Of a stretch of 58,417 nucleotides of DNA, positions 1 to 9,146 are shown in pieces. The notes beneath the pieces are model-generated. The model ran no database searches. It saw only the letters and a list, made by a program, of their open reading frames with translations, and was not told the DNA's origin. A program made the position numbers and the translations under genes. The stretch's first letter is position 1; the number at the start of each line of letters is the position of its first letter. The DNA is from Anaerolineaceae bacterium. Lineage in GTDB: Bacteria > Chloroflexota > Anaerolineae > Anaerolineales > Anaerolineaceae. The stretch is from NCBI GenBank assembly GCA_018056725.1, contig JAGPFF010000011.1, positions 1 through 58,417 of the forward strand, read 5' to 3'.

Positions 1-1
1 A

Positions 2-1576
2 TGGACCCAAGACGAGAAGGGTCAGGCAGAGATCCGGGCGCGCATGAACTGGATTCATACTCCCTTTGAGCTTCCTGAATACATTCAACAGCTCAAGCAT
101 CTTGGCAGGGATTTCCGCAACCAGGGATTTACTGACGCTGTATTGTTGGGCATGGGTGGGTCATCGCTGGCGCCTGAAGTGATTCACTTTTTGCTTGGCA
201 GGAAGGACCTTGAAGCTCAAAATGGGCTAAATCTAACGATTCTGGATTCGACAGATCCAGAACAGGTGAAGCAGATTGATGAAAAACTACCGCTTTCCAC
301 CACTTTGTTCATCGTAGCCAGCAAATCTGGAACTACGGGAGAGATCGATGCGTTCTTGGATTATTTCTGGGATCAGGTGAGCCGCATCAAGCCTGAGAAT
401 CCTGGTCATCAGTTCATTGCCATCACTGACCCTGGAACGAAACTGGCAGTACTGGCAGCTGAACGGAAATTCAACCGATTGTTCCTTGCCGACCCTGAAG
501 TAGGCGGGCGAAATTCAGCCTTGACCGCTTTTGGGCTTGTCCCTGCCGCGTTAATGGGACTGGATTTAGACCGTTTCGTGTTTCACGCCTTATACATAGC
601 CAGCCTTTGTTCAGAAGATATACCCATCCAGGCTAACCCGGGCTTTGTGCTTGGTAACATTCTTGGCTGCGCTGCTAATGAGGGCAAGAATAAACTCACT
701 CTGCTTGCCAATGAAAGATGGCAGCCTTTTGGCGACTGGCTGGAACAACTGGTAGCGGAAAGTTCCGGTAAAGAAGGTCGGGGAATTCTCCCGGTGGTCA
801 ATGAACCTGTACTGCCAGTAGAGATGTATGGATCGGACAGGATCTTTGTTCGTTTGGAGGAATTGGAAGAGAATCGAGAACTGGCTGAGCAGCTCCAAAA
901 AGCCGGACATCCGGTGATTTCATTGCATTTAAACTCCCCTGAAGAGTTGGCGGGTCAATTCTACTTATGGGAAATAGCTGTTGCTACAGCCTGCTCGATA
1001 ATTGGGGTGAATTCGTTCGATCAACCGGATGTTCAGGATACAAAACTCAGAACTTTGGCTGGATTGGAGGATTTTAAGAAAAAAGGTCATTTCGATAAGA
1101 TTCAACCCACAGCGGAGTTTCCTGGAATCAAGATACTATCGGAATTACCCCCGACTGCCGAAAAACGAGGTTCAGTCTTTCGCTTGATCGGCAGTTTTAT
1201 TGAAGCTTATCGGGCTTCAACGGAGTTTGTTGCCATTAATGCTTTCTTACCTCGCAATGAAAACAATATTCAACTCCTGCAAAAGTTACGCCATCGTATT
1301 GGCTTGAAGTATGGGCTTCCAACGACACTTGGCTTTGGACCGCGTTATTTGCATTCAACAGGTCAATTCCATAAGGGAGGTCCTAATACCGGGTTATTCA
1401 TTCTGATCACCGCCCAGCGAGACGAGGATATTCCCATTCCCGGTCAAGGAGTCACTTTTGGGATCTTCCAATGTGCTCAGGCAATCGGAGACAAAGACGC
1501 ATTGCTCGCAAAGGGACGCCGTGTGCTGATGATCGATCTGGAATCACCGGATGTGTCTCTGCTGCTGAAGGATTAA
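2..1576 (+). CDS. Bifunctional transaldolase/phosphoglucose isomerase, C-terminal (PGI) part; 5' end off the window
   Basis: The reading frame is open from base 2 with no start required, so the gene is cut by the window edge; the first internal ATG is at 44. The visible 524 residues match the glucose-6-phosphate isomerase half of TAL-PGI fusion proteins: a GMGGSSLAPEV sugar-phosphate (SIS) loop, the SKSGTTGE phosphate loop, GGRNSALTAFGLVPAAL, and a C-terminal SIS half with HSTGQFHKGGPNTG. It interconverts glucose-6-phosphate and fructose-6-phosphate in the cytosol. The residues before the first ATG (WTQDEKGQAEIRAR) continue the family's linker rather than a fresh N-terminus, which favours a fusion with transaldolase upstream; that upstream half cannot be seen. 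Confidence 0.87.
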   Translation, partial: WTQDEKGQAEIRARMNWIHTPFELPEYIQQLKHLGRDFRNQGFTDAVLLGMGGSSLAPEVIHFLLGRKDLEAQNGLNLTILDSTDPEQVKQIDEKLPLSTTLFIVASKSGTTGEIDAFLDYFWDQVSRIKPENPGHQFIAITDPGTKLAVLAAERKFNRLFLADPEVGGRNSALTAFGLVPAALMGLDLDRFVFHALYIASLCSEDIPIQANPGFVLGNILGCAANEGKNKLTLLANERWQPFGDWLEQLVAESSGKEGRGILPVVNEPVLPVEMYGSDRIFVRLEELEENRELAEQLQKAGHPVISLHLNSPEELAGQFYLWEIAVATACSIIGVNSFDQPDVQDTKLRTLAGLEDFKKKGHFDKIQPTAEFPGIKILSELPPTAEKRGSVFRLIGSFIEAYRASTEFVAINAFLPRNENNIQLLQKLRHRIGLKYGLPTTLGFGPRYLHSTGQFHKGGPNTGLFILITAQRDEDIPIPGQGVTFGIFQCAQAIGDKDALLAKGRRVLMIDLESPDVSLLLKD

Positions 1577-1612
1577 AGATTCAGAATATTAATTGAACAC
1601 AAATTGAGTGAT

Positions 1613-2503
1613 TTATCTGCTCCTCTGGCATAGAGCGATAGCCCCCAGAGCACCCGCCTGATCTGCCAATGCCGGGGAAATGATATATTGAGATAAATCA
1701 TCCAGATAAGGACTGTTGACATAGCCATTGAGGATTTCAAAAAGCTCAAGGCGGACTTTTTCAAGTAAACCAGCCCGCTTTAATACTCCGCCGCCTAAAA
1801 TTACCCGTTTTGGCGCACAGACCAGAATCAAATTATGAATGGCCTGACCGAGATAATAGGCTTCAAATTTCCATGCAAGGTGGTCATCAGGTAAAACTGC
1901 CGGGTCGGTTTTCCAGCGTTCTCTTATGGCTGGCGCATTGGCAAGCCCTTCCAGACAGGTGACATGGTAAGGACAATTCCCCGGAAAGAAGTCCTCAGGA
2001 TGAGGTTGAATTTTCATATGACCAATCTCAGGGTGAACCATTCCAAACAATGGAATGCCCTGATGAATGATCCCGCCTCCAATTCCGGTGCCGACGGTGA
2101 TATAAACGAAATCTGAAATTCCGATCGCGCCACCCCATTTTCCTTCCGCCAGGGCTGCACCGTTTACATCTGTGTCAATGTATACTGGTATTTCCAGATG
2201 AGTTTGGAAATATTCTCGAATTGGGAAATTCCGCCATTTTAATTTTGGAGTGCTTTTAATCGTTCCGTAACTTGGTGATTGAGGATCCAGGTTGAGCGGA
2301 CCAAAGCAGGCAAGCCCGGCTGCCTGCAAAGAAATGTTCTTTTCAAAACATGTCCTACGGTAAAAATCCACCACTTTGGGCAAGGTATGATCGGGATCGG
2401 TGGTTGGAAAAACAGCTTCTGCTACTATTGAGGACGGATCATTGGCGACAATGCATTTGAATTTTGTGCCGCCACCTTCAATTCCAGCAAAATATTTGTT
2501 CAT
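1613..2503 (-). CDS. ROK-family sugar kinase, probable fructokinase
   Basis: This is a 296-residue cytosolic kinase of the ROK family, expected to phosphorylate a hexose (fructose most likely) with ATP. The N-terminus has the phosphate-binding FAGIEGGGTKFKC. The middle has DTDVNGAALAE, with the likely catalytic Asp, and TVGTGIGGG, followed by the GH...C.....C zinc-binding segment (HPEIGHMKI, then GNCPYHVTCLEGLA) typical of ScrK/YdhR-type fructokinases. The start was set at 2503, not at the in-frame codon at 2566, because the family begins just before the phosphate loop and a GAGG site lies nine bases upstream. It faces the PGI gene tail to tail, and fructokinase product would feed PGI directly. 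Sugar specificity is inferred. Confidence 0.86.
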   Translation of the reverse strand: MNKYFAGIEGGGTKFKCIVANDPSSIVAEAVFPTTDPDHTLPKVVDFYRRTCFEKNISLQAAGLACFGPLNLDPQSPSYGTIKSTPKLKWRNFPIREYFQTHLEIPVYIDTDVNGAALAEGKWGGAIGISDFVYITVGTGIGGGIIHQGIPLFGMVHPEIGHMKIQPHPEDFFPGNCPYHVTCLEGLANAPAIRERWKTDPAVLPDDHLAWKFEAYYLGQAIHNLILVCAPKRVILGGGVLKRAGLLEKVRLELFEILNGYVNSPYLDDLSQYIISPALADQAGALGAIALCQRSR

Positions 2504-2547
2504 TACTCGGTATCCTCTATTTTCATGTATAATCCGTTCATTCGAAC

Positions 2548-2575
2548 TTGATTTACTTTCTAACATGACTGTAAT
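2548..2575 (+). promoter_or_regulatory. Candidate promoter for the AONS/KBL-type gene
   Basis: TTGATT (2548-2553), a 16-base spacer and TGTAAT (2570-2575) lie 36 bases before the start codon, in the 108-base gap between divergent genes. The assignment rests on match to the sigma-70 consensus only. Confidence 0.4.
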
Positions 2576-2611
2576 ACAACCAATCAGAATTATAGTTTAA
2601 TCGAGGTTATT

Positions 2612-3790
2612 ATGGATTTATTTGAGAAATGCCGAAACTATACAGTTGCCAAGGAAGCCATAGAACGAGGAATCTATCCATATTTTATTCCATTGAACGA
2701 AAATGAGGGCACAGAGGTCATATTTCAAGGCAAGCGCCTGATTATGTGCGGTTCAAACAATTATCTGGGCTTGACCACTCATCCGAAGGTGCGTGAGGCG
2801 GCAATACAAGCCATCAACCGTTTTGGTACCAGCTGCACAGGCTCAAGATTCCTCAACGGAACCTTGGCAATTCATGAGCAGTTGGAAAATGAACTGGCTG
2901 AATGGGTCGGCAAGGAACGAGCACTTGTCTTTTCAACCGGGATGCAGACTAACCTGGGAACCATCAGTGCTTTAATTGGACGTGATGATGTTGTAGTTAT
3001 GGACAAAGAAGATCATGCCAGTATCGTGGATGGCGCGAGGTTGGGTTATGGAAAAATCGAACGGTTTCGCCACAACGACATGGATCATCTTGAGCGTGTC
3101 TTGAAATCCATCCCGGAATCTGCTGGAACATTGATCGTTGTGGATGGTTTGTTTAGCATGGAAGGGGATCTGGCACCACTACCGGAAATGACCAAAATCG
3201 CCCAGAAGTATGGTGCACGCCTGATGGTGGATGACGCTCATGGCATGGGTGTCATGGGTGGCGGTCATGGCACATCCCATCATTTTGGGGTGACCAATGA
3301 AGTCGATCTCATCATGTCTACTTTCAGCAAATCCTTTGCCTCACTAGGTGGATTTGTTGCCGGGGATGAACCCTCAATTCATTACATTAAGCATAATGCC
3401 CGATCATTGATTTTCTCTGCATCCATTCCGCCCTCAAATGCTGCGGCAGCACTGGCAGCCTTACACGTGATGCGCGATGAACCTCAACATAGTCAACGGG
3501 TTATTGAAGTTGCCAACCGCATGCGACAAGGGTTTACCGAGTTGGGATTTAATATTGGGAATTCCATCACTCCGGTTGTCCCGATCATTATAGGAGATGA
3601 TGAACTCACTTTTATTACTTGGAAAAAATTGTTTGAAAATGGAGTGTTCGTTAACCCTGTAATTTCACCAGCCGTTTCACCGGGACGGCAGTTATTGCGC
3701 ACCAGTTACATGGCTACTCATACTGATGATCAGATGGACAAAGTTTTGAGTGCCTTTGAAAAAGTTGGAAAAGAATTGGGCTTGATCTAA
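2612..3790 (+). CDS. PLP-dependent alpha-oxoamine synthase (KBL/AONS/serine palmitoyltransferase family)
   Basis: A 392-residue fold-type I PLP enzyme that joins an amino acid and an acyl-CoA with loss of CO2. Visible landmarks are GSNNYLGLTTHP near residue 48, GTSCTGSRFLNGT at 72-84, VDDAHGMGVMG at 206 and TFSKSFASLGG with PLP lysine K240. Length matches 2-amino-3-ketobutyrate CoA ligase, 8-amino-7-oxononanoate synthase and bacterial serine palmitoyltransferase, and sequence inspection alone does not separate them. No threonine dehydrogenase or biotin gene is adjacent, so neither threonine degradation nor biotin synthesis is supported by context. A GAGG ribosome site precedes the ATG, and a strong terminator follows directly. 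Confidence 0.83.
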   Translation: MDLFEKCRNYTVAKEAIERGIYPYFIPLNENEGTEVIFQGKRLIMCGSNNYLGLTTHPKVREAAIQAINRFGTSCTGSRFLNGTLAIHEQLENELAEWVGKERALVFSTGMQTNLGTISALIGRDDVVVMDKEDHASIVDGARLGYGKIERFRHNDMDHLERVLKSIPESAGTLIVVDGLFSMEGDLAPLPEMTKIAQKYGARLMVDDAHGMGVMGGGHGTSHHFGVTNEVDLIMSTFSKSFASLGGFVAGDEPSIHYIKHNARSLIFSASIPPSNAAAALAALHVMRDEPQHSQRVIEVANRMRQGFTELGFNIGNSITPVVPIIIGDDELTFITWKKLFENGVFVNPVISPAVSPGRQLLRTSYMATHTDDQMDKVLSAFEKVGKELGLI

Positions 3791-3792
3791 TC

Positions 3793-3822
3793 ATAAGAGG
3801 CCTTCCAGGCCTCTTATTTTTG
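3793..3822 (+). terminator. Rho-independent terminator
   Basis: An 11-bp perfect stem (3793-3803 with 3807-3817) with a 3-base loop is followed by a T tract, two bases after the stop of the oxoamine synthase gene. The stop codon of the convergent degV gene lies inside the hairpin's 3' arm. Confidence 0.88.
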
Positions 3823-4656
3823 TAAATACAAGATGCCTATTGTGTCAGGACCACAATGGCTGGCAATTGTTGAACCTGCGTGGGTGACCAGTATTTCATC
3901 GATGCTGGCTATTTTTGTTAATTCTTCTTTTAAGAACCAGGCATCCTTTTCCTCTTCGTCCATGAGAGTATGCGTGAAAAATACCCGATGAAGATCAATC
4001 TTGTTCAAATTATCTGCAAAATCTTGCACCATTGAAATCAAAGCTTTCTTTCGGCTTCCATTGACCTTTCGTTTTACCCCCAGAGTGCCGTCTTCTTTTA
4101 CTTCAATTACAGGACGTATCTTTAACATCCCGCCAACGAGTAATTCCACAGCGCTGCATCGTCCACCTTTGTAAAGGTAATCGAGAGTATCCACGACAAA
4201 AAACGAGCGCACTTTGGGAACAAGTTCCTGGATGCTTTGAGCAATTTCGTTGGCAGGAAGACCTTGATGATTCATTTCAGCTGCAGCCAGAACAAGTAAA
4301 CCTATACCTGTTGAAAGATTCTTTGAATCGATGACAGTAATCCCATCTCGATCGAGGTTTTTACTCGCCAGGAGTGCATTTTGGTAGGTCGCGGACAAAT
4401 CTGAACCGATGGTAATGACGATGACATCTTCAGAACCCTGATAGTGCTCCATAAACGAAGCCAGCGAAGGTGCTGCTGTTTTTGGCAGCGTACCAGTTGC
4501 AGAGACCATTTTGAACAATTCTGGAGGGTGGATGGTGATGCCATCCTTGAAATTTGACTGCCCGATTAAAACATCGAGAGGAACAATGTCAATACCGAAT
4601 CTCGAAATTAGTTCTGGACTCAAGTCACAACAACTATCTGCGATAATTTTTGTCAT
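3814..4656 (-). CDS. DegV family protein (fatty-acid-binding, FakB-like)
   Basis: A 280-residue cytosolic protein starting MTKIIADSCCDLSPEL, the usual DegV N-terminus. Further DegV signatures are PKTAAPSLASFMEHY, ITIGSDLSATYQNA and the TLDYLYKGGRCS strand near the domain junction. DegV/FakB proteins bind a single fatty acid; some hand it to the kinase FakA, which is not in the window. The start at 4656 was chosen over 4716 because it begins at the conserved Met and clears the end of the upstream corA-like gene by 13 bases. It is probably co-transcribed with that gene. The specific physiological role is unknown. Confidence 0.88.
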   Translation of the reverse strand: MTKIIADSCCDLSPELISRFGIDIVPLDVLIGQSNFKDGITIHPPELFKMVSATGTLPKTAAPSLASFMEHYQGSEDVIVITIGSDLSATYQNALLASKNLDRDGITVIDSKNLSTGIGLLVLAAAEMNHQGLPANEIAQSIQELVPKVRSFFVVDTLDYLYKGGRCSAVELLVGGMLKIRPVIEVKEDGTLGVKRKVNGSRKKALISMVQDFADNLNKIDLHRVFFTHTLMDEEEKDAWFLKEELTKIASIDEILVTHAGSTIASHCGPDTIGILYLQK

Positions 4657-4669
4657 TTTTTGCTCATGT

Positions 4670-5650
4670 TTAGAACCAATGTCGTTTCTTAAAGTAAATA
4701 AGCATTGTAATTCCAAGAATTAACAGACACAGACAGGTAATATAAAATCCAAAAGGTGAGGAGGCTCCAGGAATGTGAAGGAAATTCATGCCAAAGGCGC
4801 CGGTAATGAAGGAAAGGGGAAGGAAAACCGTCGAAACGATGGTTAATGCTTTCATAATCTCGTTCAGACGAAGACTGGTGGAATTCAGATAAATATCAAG
4901 CGCTCCGGAGACGATGTCGCGGAGAATATCCGCCAGGTCCTGAATACGCACCAGATGGTCATAAATATCGCGGAAATAGATCAAACTTTGTGGATCAATG
5001 ACATTTGGGAAATCCTCACGGGAAAGACGATTCATCACTTCGCGTTGCGGGCTGATGAATCGCCGTAATGCCATTATGCTATGCTTGATCGTCAATAACC
5101 TTTGCAGAGTTTCGGGCTTGGGTTTTTCCAGTACGGAATCCTCGAGCCACTCGACTTCTGTTTCCATTTGATCAATGAGGGGAAGATAATCATCAACAAT
5201 GGCATCGAGGATGGTGTGGCAGAGAAAATCTGGTCCATTGATCGAAATACGGTTATCTTTTTGAATTAAATCTCTGGTCTTGACAATGGCAGGCATTTGT
5301 TCTTCGGTGAAAACTGTGACGAGATAATTTTTCCCCAGAAAGATGTTCAACTCTTCCGTTGACAATTCGCCATTTTCTGATTTATTGAGGATGGCATGAG
5401 CAATGATAAAAATGTAATCGCCAAAATCATCAATTTTTGAAACCTGAAAACCAGCGCTTTGGCAATCTTCAATGGCGAGCGGATGGAAATGAAAAATACC
5501 ACGCAATACCGAATCCATTTCTTCAGTACTGGCAGTCTCCAAACTGACCCAAAGGAATTCATCGGGTTGGCAGGTAATGCCGCTTAGTTCTTGAAGACTT
5601 TGAAGAAAACGTGGTGGATGAGATGGACTCAGAATCGTTGATCGAATCAT
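4670..5650 (-). CDS. corA: CorA-family divalent cation (Mg2+/Co2+) transporter
   Basis: A 326-residue inner-membrane channel protein. The N-terminal two thirds is a soluble domain with HPLAIEDCQS, and the C-terminus carries two transmembrane helices. The first helix ends with FGMNF, the GMN selectivity-filter motif of CorA, preceded by TVFLPLSFITGAFG. The chain ends in the basic KKRHWF typical of the family. It lies between a DUF59 gene (70 bases upstream) and degV (13 bases downstream) on the same strand. No Mg riboswitch was recognised in the 70-base leader. Ion preference cannot be read from sequence. Confidence 0.9.
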   Translation of the reverse strand: MIRSTILSPSHPPRFLQSLQELSGITCQPDEFLWVSLETASTEEMDSVLRGIFHFHPLAIEDCQSAGFQVSKIDDFGDYIFIIAHAILNKSENGELSTEELNIFLGKNYLVTVFTEEQMPAIVKTRDLIQKDNRISINGPDFLCHTILDAIVDDYLPLIDQMETEVEWLEDSVLEKPKPETLQRLLTIKHSIMALRRFISPQREVMNRLSREDFPNVIDPQSLIYFRDIYDHLVRIQDLADILRDIVSGALDIYLNSTSLRLNEIMKALTIVSTVFLPLSFITGAFGMNFLHIPGASSPFGFYITCLCLLILGITMLIYFKKRHWF

Positions 5651-5720
5651 TTGTCCATTTTACTCTAAAACGATTAAGGATGTCTTTATGGAAACAGTGT
5701 AAACATGTTTTGGAAAACGC

Positions 5721-6074
5721 TCAAAAGAAACCCCAGTTGCTGCTTAAACCCTCTTCCATCATCGAAAAATCCCAGGGTTCAAGGCTGAAGTCAATAGAGA
5801 CCTCCCGTTCCAAAGCTTTTTCCGCTTTTTCACGAACACTTTCCAGCATGGCAGGACCATAAGGACAAAATGGTGTGGTCAGGATCATTTTAATCACCGC
5901 GTTTTCATCCGTGATGGTTACATCTCGAATTAAACCCAGTTGATTAACATTTAAACCCAGCTCAGGGTCAAGAACCTCGCTAAGGGTATTTCGCAATCGT
6001 TCACAAAGATCCGGGTGACTCTCTTCAGCCTGCCAAGTCGGGCGATTTGTGGTGGGATTTGTGTTGTCTGTCAT
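5721..6074 (-). CDS. MIP18/DUF59 family Fe-S assembly factor (SufT-like)
   Basis: A 117-residue protein of the MIP18 (DUF59) family, involved in Fe-S cluster assembly or targeting. It has the family's EVLDPELGLNVNQLGL helix-turn segment and the conserved cysteine in TTPFCPYGPAML; the N-terminal 20 residues look disordered. It overlaps sufR by four bases (ATGA), so the two are translationally coupled, and the pair diverges from the sufCBDSU operon. That context supports a SufT-like role rather than the related PaaD role, since no phenylacetate genes are present. The C-terminus ends in WGFF. Confidence 0.85.
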   Translation of the reverse strand: MTDNTNPTTNRPTWQAEESHPDLCERLRNTLSEVLDPELGLNVNQLGLIRDVTITDENAVIKMILTTPFCPYGPAMLESVREKAEKALEREVSIDFSLEPWDFSMMEEGLSSNWGFF

Positions 6075-6703
6075 GCTACCTTCTCCATCGTATTTTCGAG
6101 TTTTATGAGATACGAGCAGTAATGATCTCCGTTAAGAATGCATTGTGTCTTTTCAACGGGGGTTGAAAATAAAGTGGCGTAAATTGTTTTATCAATCACA
6201 CAAATTTCAGGATGATTGTGGCTGATATGATAAAAGGGGCATGAAATTTCATTGATGCGAATAGAATTACCATTCTGCTCCCATTCGATCAGAAACCCTT
6301 CGCGGGCAAGGAATTCCTGGATAGATGCCATTTTCTCGGGCATTGATACTGTGCGTAGTTTCGCAGCTTCATCAGCCGATATTTCAACTGCTATTTGCGC
6401 CAGTAATTTTTCTACCTCCTTCTTTGTGAGTTTGTTCTTCAATTGAGTGAACAATTGATTTACCAGGCGCAAGTAACGGGTGGGAAACAATTCAGCACCA
6501 GTATCGGTCAGCGCATAGACCAGTCTTGGACGCCCGACACCGTGGCGTTCTTCCTGAGCCTGAATTAACCCTTCCGCTTGCAAGTTGGTTAAATGGTGTC
6601 TGACAGAAATGGCATTAATGTCGACCGCTTCAGCCAGATCGCTAATAGTGGAGTTGGGGTTCAGGAGTAAGGTTTGTAAAATTCGTTCACGCGTGCTTTT
6701 CAT
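6071..6703 (-). CDS. sufR: SufR-type Fe-S-sensing transcriptional regulator
   Basis: A 210-residue regulator. Residues 1-70 form a winged helix-turn-helix (STISDLAEAVDINAISVRHH, wing GVGRPRLVYALT) of the ArsR/DeoR-like SufR family. The C-terminal half has four cysteines, three of them spaced as in SufR cluster-binding domains (ISCPFYHISHNHPEIC, then TQCILNGDHYC). In cyanobacteria and actinobacteria SufR binds a [4Fe-4S] cluster and represses suf. Here it is divergent from sufC across 204 bases and is co-transcribed with the DUF59 gene, so control of both directions by SufR is likely. An AAGGA site precedes the ATG at 6703. Confidence 0.9.
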   Translation of the reverse strand: MKSTRERILQTLLLNPNSTISDLAEAVDINAISVRHHLTNLQAEGLIQAQEERHGVGRPRLVYALTDTGAELFPTRYLRLVNQLFTQLKNKLTKKEVEKLLAQIAVEISADEAAKLRTVSMPEKMASIQEFLAREGFLIEWEQNGNSIRINEISCPFYHISHNHPEICVIDKTIYATLFSTPVEKTQCILNGDHYCSYLIKLENTMEKVA

Positions 6704-6790
6704 TGGTAAAATCCTTATACTCTATATTAATCAATTATCATATAAATATTACGAATTTATTATACCTCAATAAATCAAATAAATTAGATA

Positions 6791-6805
6791 AATATGGTAA
6801 ATATT
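6791..6805. promoter_or_regulatory. Inverted repeat overlapping the suf -35 box, candidate SufR operator
   Basis: AATAT-GGTAA-ATATT is a perfect 5+5 inverted repeat whose right arm runs into the first two bases of the sufC -35 box. A repressor bound here would block RNA polymerase. A second, wider inverted pair, ATTAGATA at 6783-6790 and TATCTAAT about 80 bases downstream, brackets the promoter. The site differs from the cyanobacterial SufR box, so the assignment is inference from position. Confidence 0.4.
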
Positions 6806-6832
6806 GACTGTGAATTAACGCTGTGCTATAAT
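6804..6832 (+). promoter_or_regulatory. Sigma-70-type promoter of the suf operon
   Basis: TTGACT (6804-6809), a 17-base spacer and a perfect TATAAT (6827-6832). Transcription would begin near 6839, leaving a leader of about 70 bases before sufC. This is one of the closest matches to consensus in the window and suggests a strong promoter kept in check by a repressor. Confidence 0.85.
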
Positions 6833-6907
6833 CCTAGTGGTAAATGAATAATTTAGAAATACATCATAAATATCTAATAAAAGAGAACTTGCGCAGGAGT
6901 AACCTTC

Positions 6908-7687
6908 ATGTCTGAATTAGAAATAAAAAATTTACATGTCAAAATTGGCGAAAAAGAAATCTTAAAAGGGGTCACCTTATCTGTACCCCAAGGGCAGGTG
7001 CATGCCATCATGGGACCCAATGGAACCGGCAAGTCGACCCTGGCTTATACGCTAATGGGACATCCAAATTATGAAATAACACAGGGTGAAGTATGGTTCA
7101 AAGGTCAAAATCTACTCGAACTCAAAACGGATGAGCGATCCAGACTCGGATTATTCCTGGCATTTCAATATCCTATCTCCATCCCGGGGGTGACGGTTGC
7201 AAATTTCTTACGCACCGCGGTAAACGCGCGCCGAAAAGCACAAAATCCTGGAGACAAAGGGATTCCTATCCCGGAGTTTCGAAAATTATTACTCGAGAAG
7301 ATGACCCTCTTAAAAATGGATCCTTCTTTTGCAGGTCGTTATCTCAATGAGGGATTTTCAGGTGGGGAGAAAAAACGCGCAGAAGTTTTACAAATGGCTA
7401 TGCTGCAGCCAGAAATCGCTATTCTTGACGAAACAGATTCAGGGTTGGATATTGATGCTTTAAAAATCGTTTCTGAAGGCGTAAACCTTTTGCACGATCA
7501 AAATATCGGCGTTTTATTAATCACTCACTATCAACGGATGCTCAATTACATCAAGCCGGATGTGGTACATGTGATGATGGATGGAAGGATTGTAGAATCG
7601 GGCGGACCAGATCTTGCTTTGCATCTTGAAGAGCACGGCTATGATTGGATCCGGGAAAAAATCGAAAACGGTATTGAGTCCATTTAG
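6908..7687 (+). CDS. sufC: Fe-S cluster assembly ATPase SufC
   Basis: A 259-residue ABC-type ATPase that drives the SufBCD scaffold. Walker A is GPNGTGKST near residue 37, the Q-loop lies in LFLAFQYP, the signature is [14 protein letters not shown] and Walker B is [12 protein letters not shown], followed by the switch histidine in LLITHYQR. The KKRAE signature and DETDSGLD are typical of SufC rather than transport ATPases. It is the first gene of the suf operon, with an AGGAG ribosome site eight bases before the ATG, and sufB follows after 26 bases. Confidence 0.97.
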   Translation: MSELEIKNLHVKIGEKEILKGVTLSVPQGQVHAIMGPNGTGKSTLAYTLMGHPNYEITQGEVWFKGQNLLELKTDERSRLGLFLAFQYPISIPGVTVANFLRTAVNARRKAQNPGDKGIPIPEFRKLLLEKMTLLKMDPSFAGRYLNEGFSGGEKKRAEVLQMAMLQPEIAILDETDSGLDIDALKIVSEGVNLLHDQNIGVLLITHYQRMLNYIKPDVVHVMMDGRIVESGGPDLALHLEEHGYDWIREKIENGIESI

Positions 7688-7713
7688 AGGTAGAACATCA
7701 ACCGGAGATTGCG

Positions 7714-9126
7714 ATGAGTAACATTAAAAGTAATGATTTTCTGGAAAACCTTGGTGATTACCAGTACGGGTTTAAAGATCCGGAAACTTACGTCTATAAA
7801 TCTGAAAAGGGTTTAAGTGAAGCCGTTGTCAGGAAAATTTCTGCAATGAAGCAGGAACCGGAATGGATGTTAGAGTTCCGTCTGAAAGCTCTTCGTCACT
7901 TTATGCAGCGACCGATGCCTGCATGGGGACCGGACCTTTCAGGGCTTGACCTTGAGGATATCTATTACTATGTACGACCAGCGGAAGCAAGCGAAAAGAA
8001 CTGGGATGATGTTCCGGAAACCATTCGCAATACTTTTGATAAGCTGGGTATACCAGAGGCAGAACAAAAATTCCTTGCCGGTGTAGGCGCGCAGTATGAA
8101 TCGGAAATGGTTTACCACAGCATTCAGGAACAACTAGCGAAACAAGGCGTCATCTTCCTAAGTATTGAAGATGGATTGAGACAATACCCTGACCTTTTCC
8201 GGGAGTATTTTGGCACGGTAATTCCCATTGAGGATAACAAATTTGCCGCCCTCAATTCAGCGGTCTGGTCTGGCGGCTCCTTTGTCTACATTCCCAAGGG
8301 TGTGACGGTCGAATTACCTTTGCAAGCTTATTTCAGGCTTAATGTGGCAAATATTGGTCAGTTCGAACGATCCTTGATCATTGCGGACGAAGGTTCGAGA
8401 GTGCATTATGTAGAGGGTTGTACAGCACCTCAATACACAACCAATTCGTTTCACAGCGGTGTGATCGAAATTGTTGTCAAGAAAGGTGCCCGGGTTCGCT
8501 ATACCACGATTCAAAACTGGTCCCAGAATGTTTACAATCTGGTAACGCAACGTGCCAAAGTGGAAGAAAATGGTACGATGGAATGGGTGGATTGCAATCT
8601 TGGTTCAAAGTTGACAATGAAATATCCATCCACTTATCTAATGGGACCCGGTGCTCATGGAGAAATTCTTTCAGTGGCTTTTGCCGGCAAAGGGCAGCAG
8701 CAAGATGCTGGCGGCAAGGTCATCCACTTTGCACCCAATACCAGTTCTAAGATTACTTCCAAATCTATCAGTAAAGCAGGAGGACGTTCCTCTTACCGGG
8801 GATTGTTAAAAGTCTACAAAGGCGCTGTGAATGTTCGATCCAATGTAGCTTGTGATGCACTCCTCCTTGACCCGAGTTCACGATCGGATACTTACCCCAC
8901 AATTGAAGTGGATGAGGAAGACGTGACCATTGGTCATGAGGCTTCTGTTTCCAAAATAGGCGAGGAGCAGCTCTTCTATTTGATGAGTCGTGGGCTAAGT
9001 CAGGAAGAAGCGACTACGATGGTTGTATCTGGGTTCATCGAACCCCTGGTCAAAGAATTACCGATGGAATATGCTGTCGAGATGAATAGATTGATTCAAC
9101 TCCAAATGGAAGGATCGGTAGGGTAA
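7714..9126 (+). CDS. sufB: Fe-S cluster scaffold protein SufB
   Basis: A 470-residue SufB, of usual length. It starts with the family's N-terminal helical region ([19 protein letters not shown]), continues with the beta-helix core ([22 protein letters not shown]), and contains [19 protein letters not shown], which carries the conserved cysteine implicated in cluster assembly on E. coli SufB. It ends in a SufC-binding helical domain ([19 protein letters not shown]). SufB and SufD form the SufBC2D complex with SufC, accepting sulfur from SufS-SufU and building new [4Fe-4S] clusters in the cytosol. Confidence 0.97.
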   Translation: MSNIKSNDFLENLGDYQYGFKDPETYVYKSEKGLSEAVVRKISAMKQEPEWMLEFRLKALRHFMQRPMPAWGPDLSGLDLEDIYYYVRPAEASEKNWDDVPETIRNTFDKLGIPEAEQKFLAGVGAQYESEMVYHSIQEQLAKQGVIFLSIEDGLRQYPDLFREYFGTVIPIEDNKFAALNSAVWSGGSFVYIPKGVTVELPLQAYFRLNVANIGQFERSLIIADEGSRVHYVEGCTAPQYTTNSFHSGVIEIVVKKGARVRYTTIQNWSQNVYNLVTQRAKVEENGTMEWVDCNLGSKLTMKYPSTYLMGPGAHGEILSVAFAGKGQQQDAGGKVIHFAPNTSSKITSKSISKAGGRSSYRGLLKVYKGAVNVRSNVACDALLLDPSSRSDTYPTIEVDEEDVTIGHEASVSKIGEEQLFYLMSRGLSQEEATTMVVSGFIEPLVKELPMEYAVEMNRLIQLQMEGSVG

Positions 9127-9146
9127 ACCGCAAAAGGAAATTGTTC

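Noticed and set aside
5651..5720. Mg2+-sensing riboswitch before the corA-like gene
   Set aside because: The leader is too short and shows no convincing stem set.
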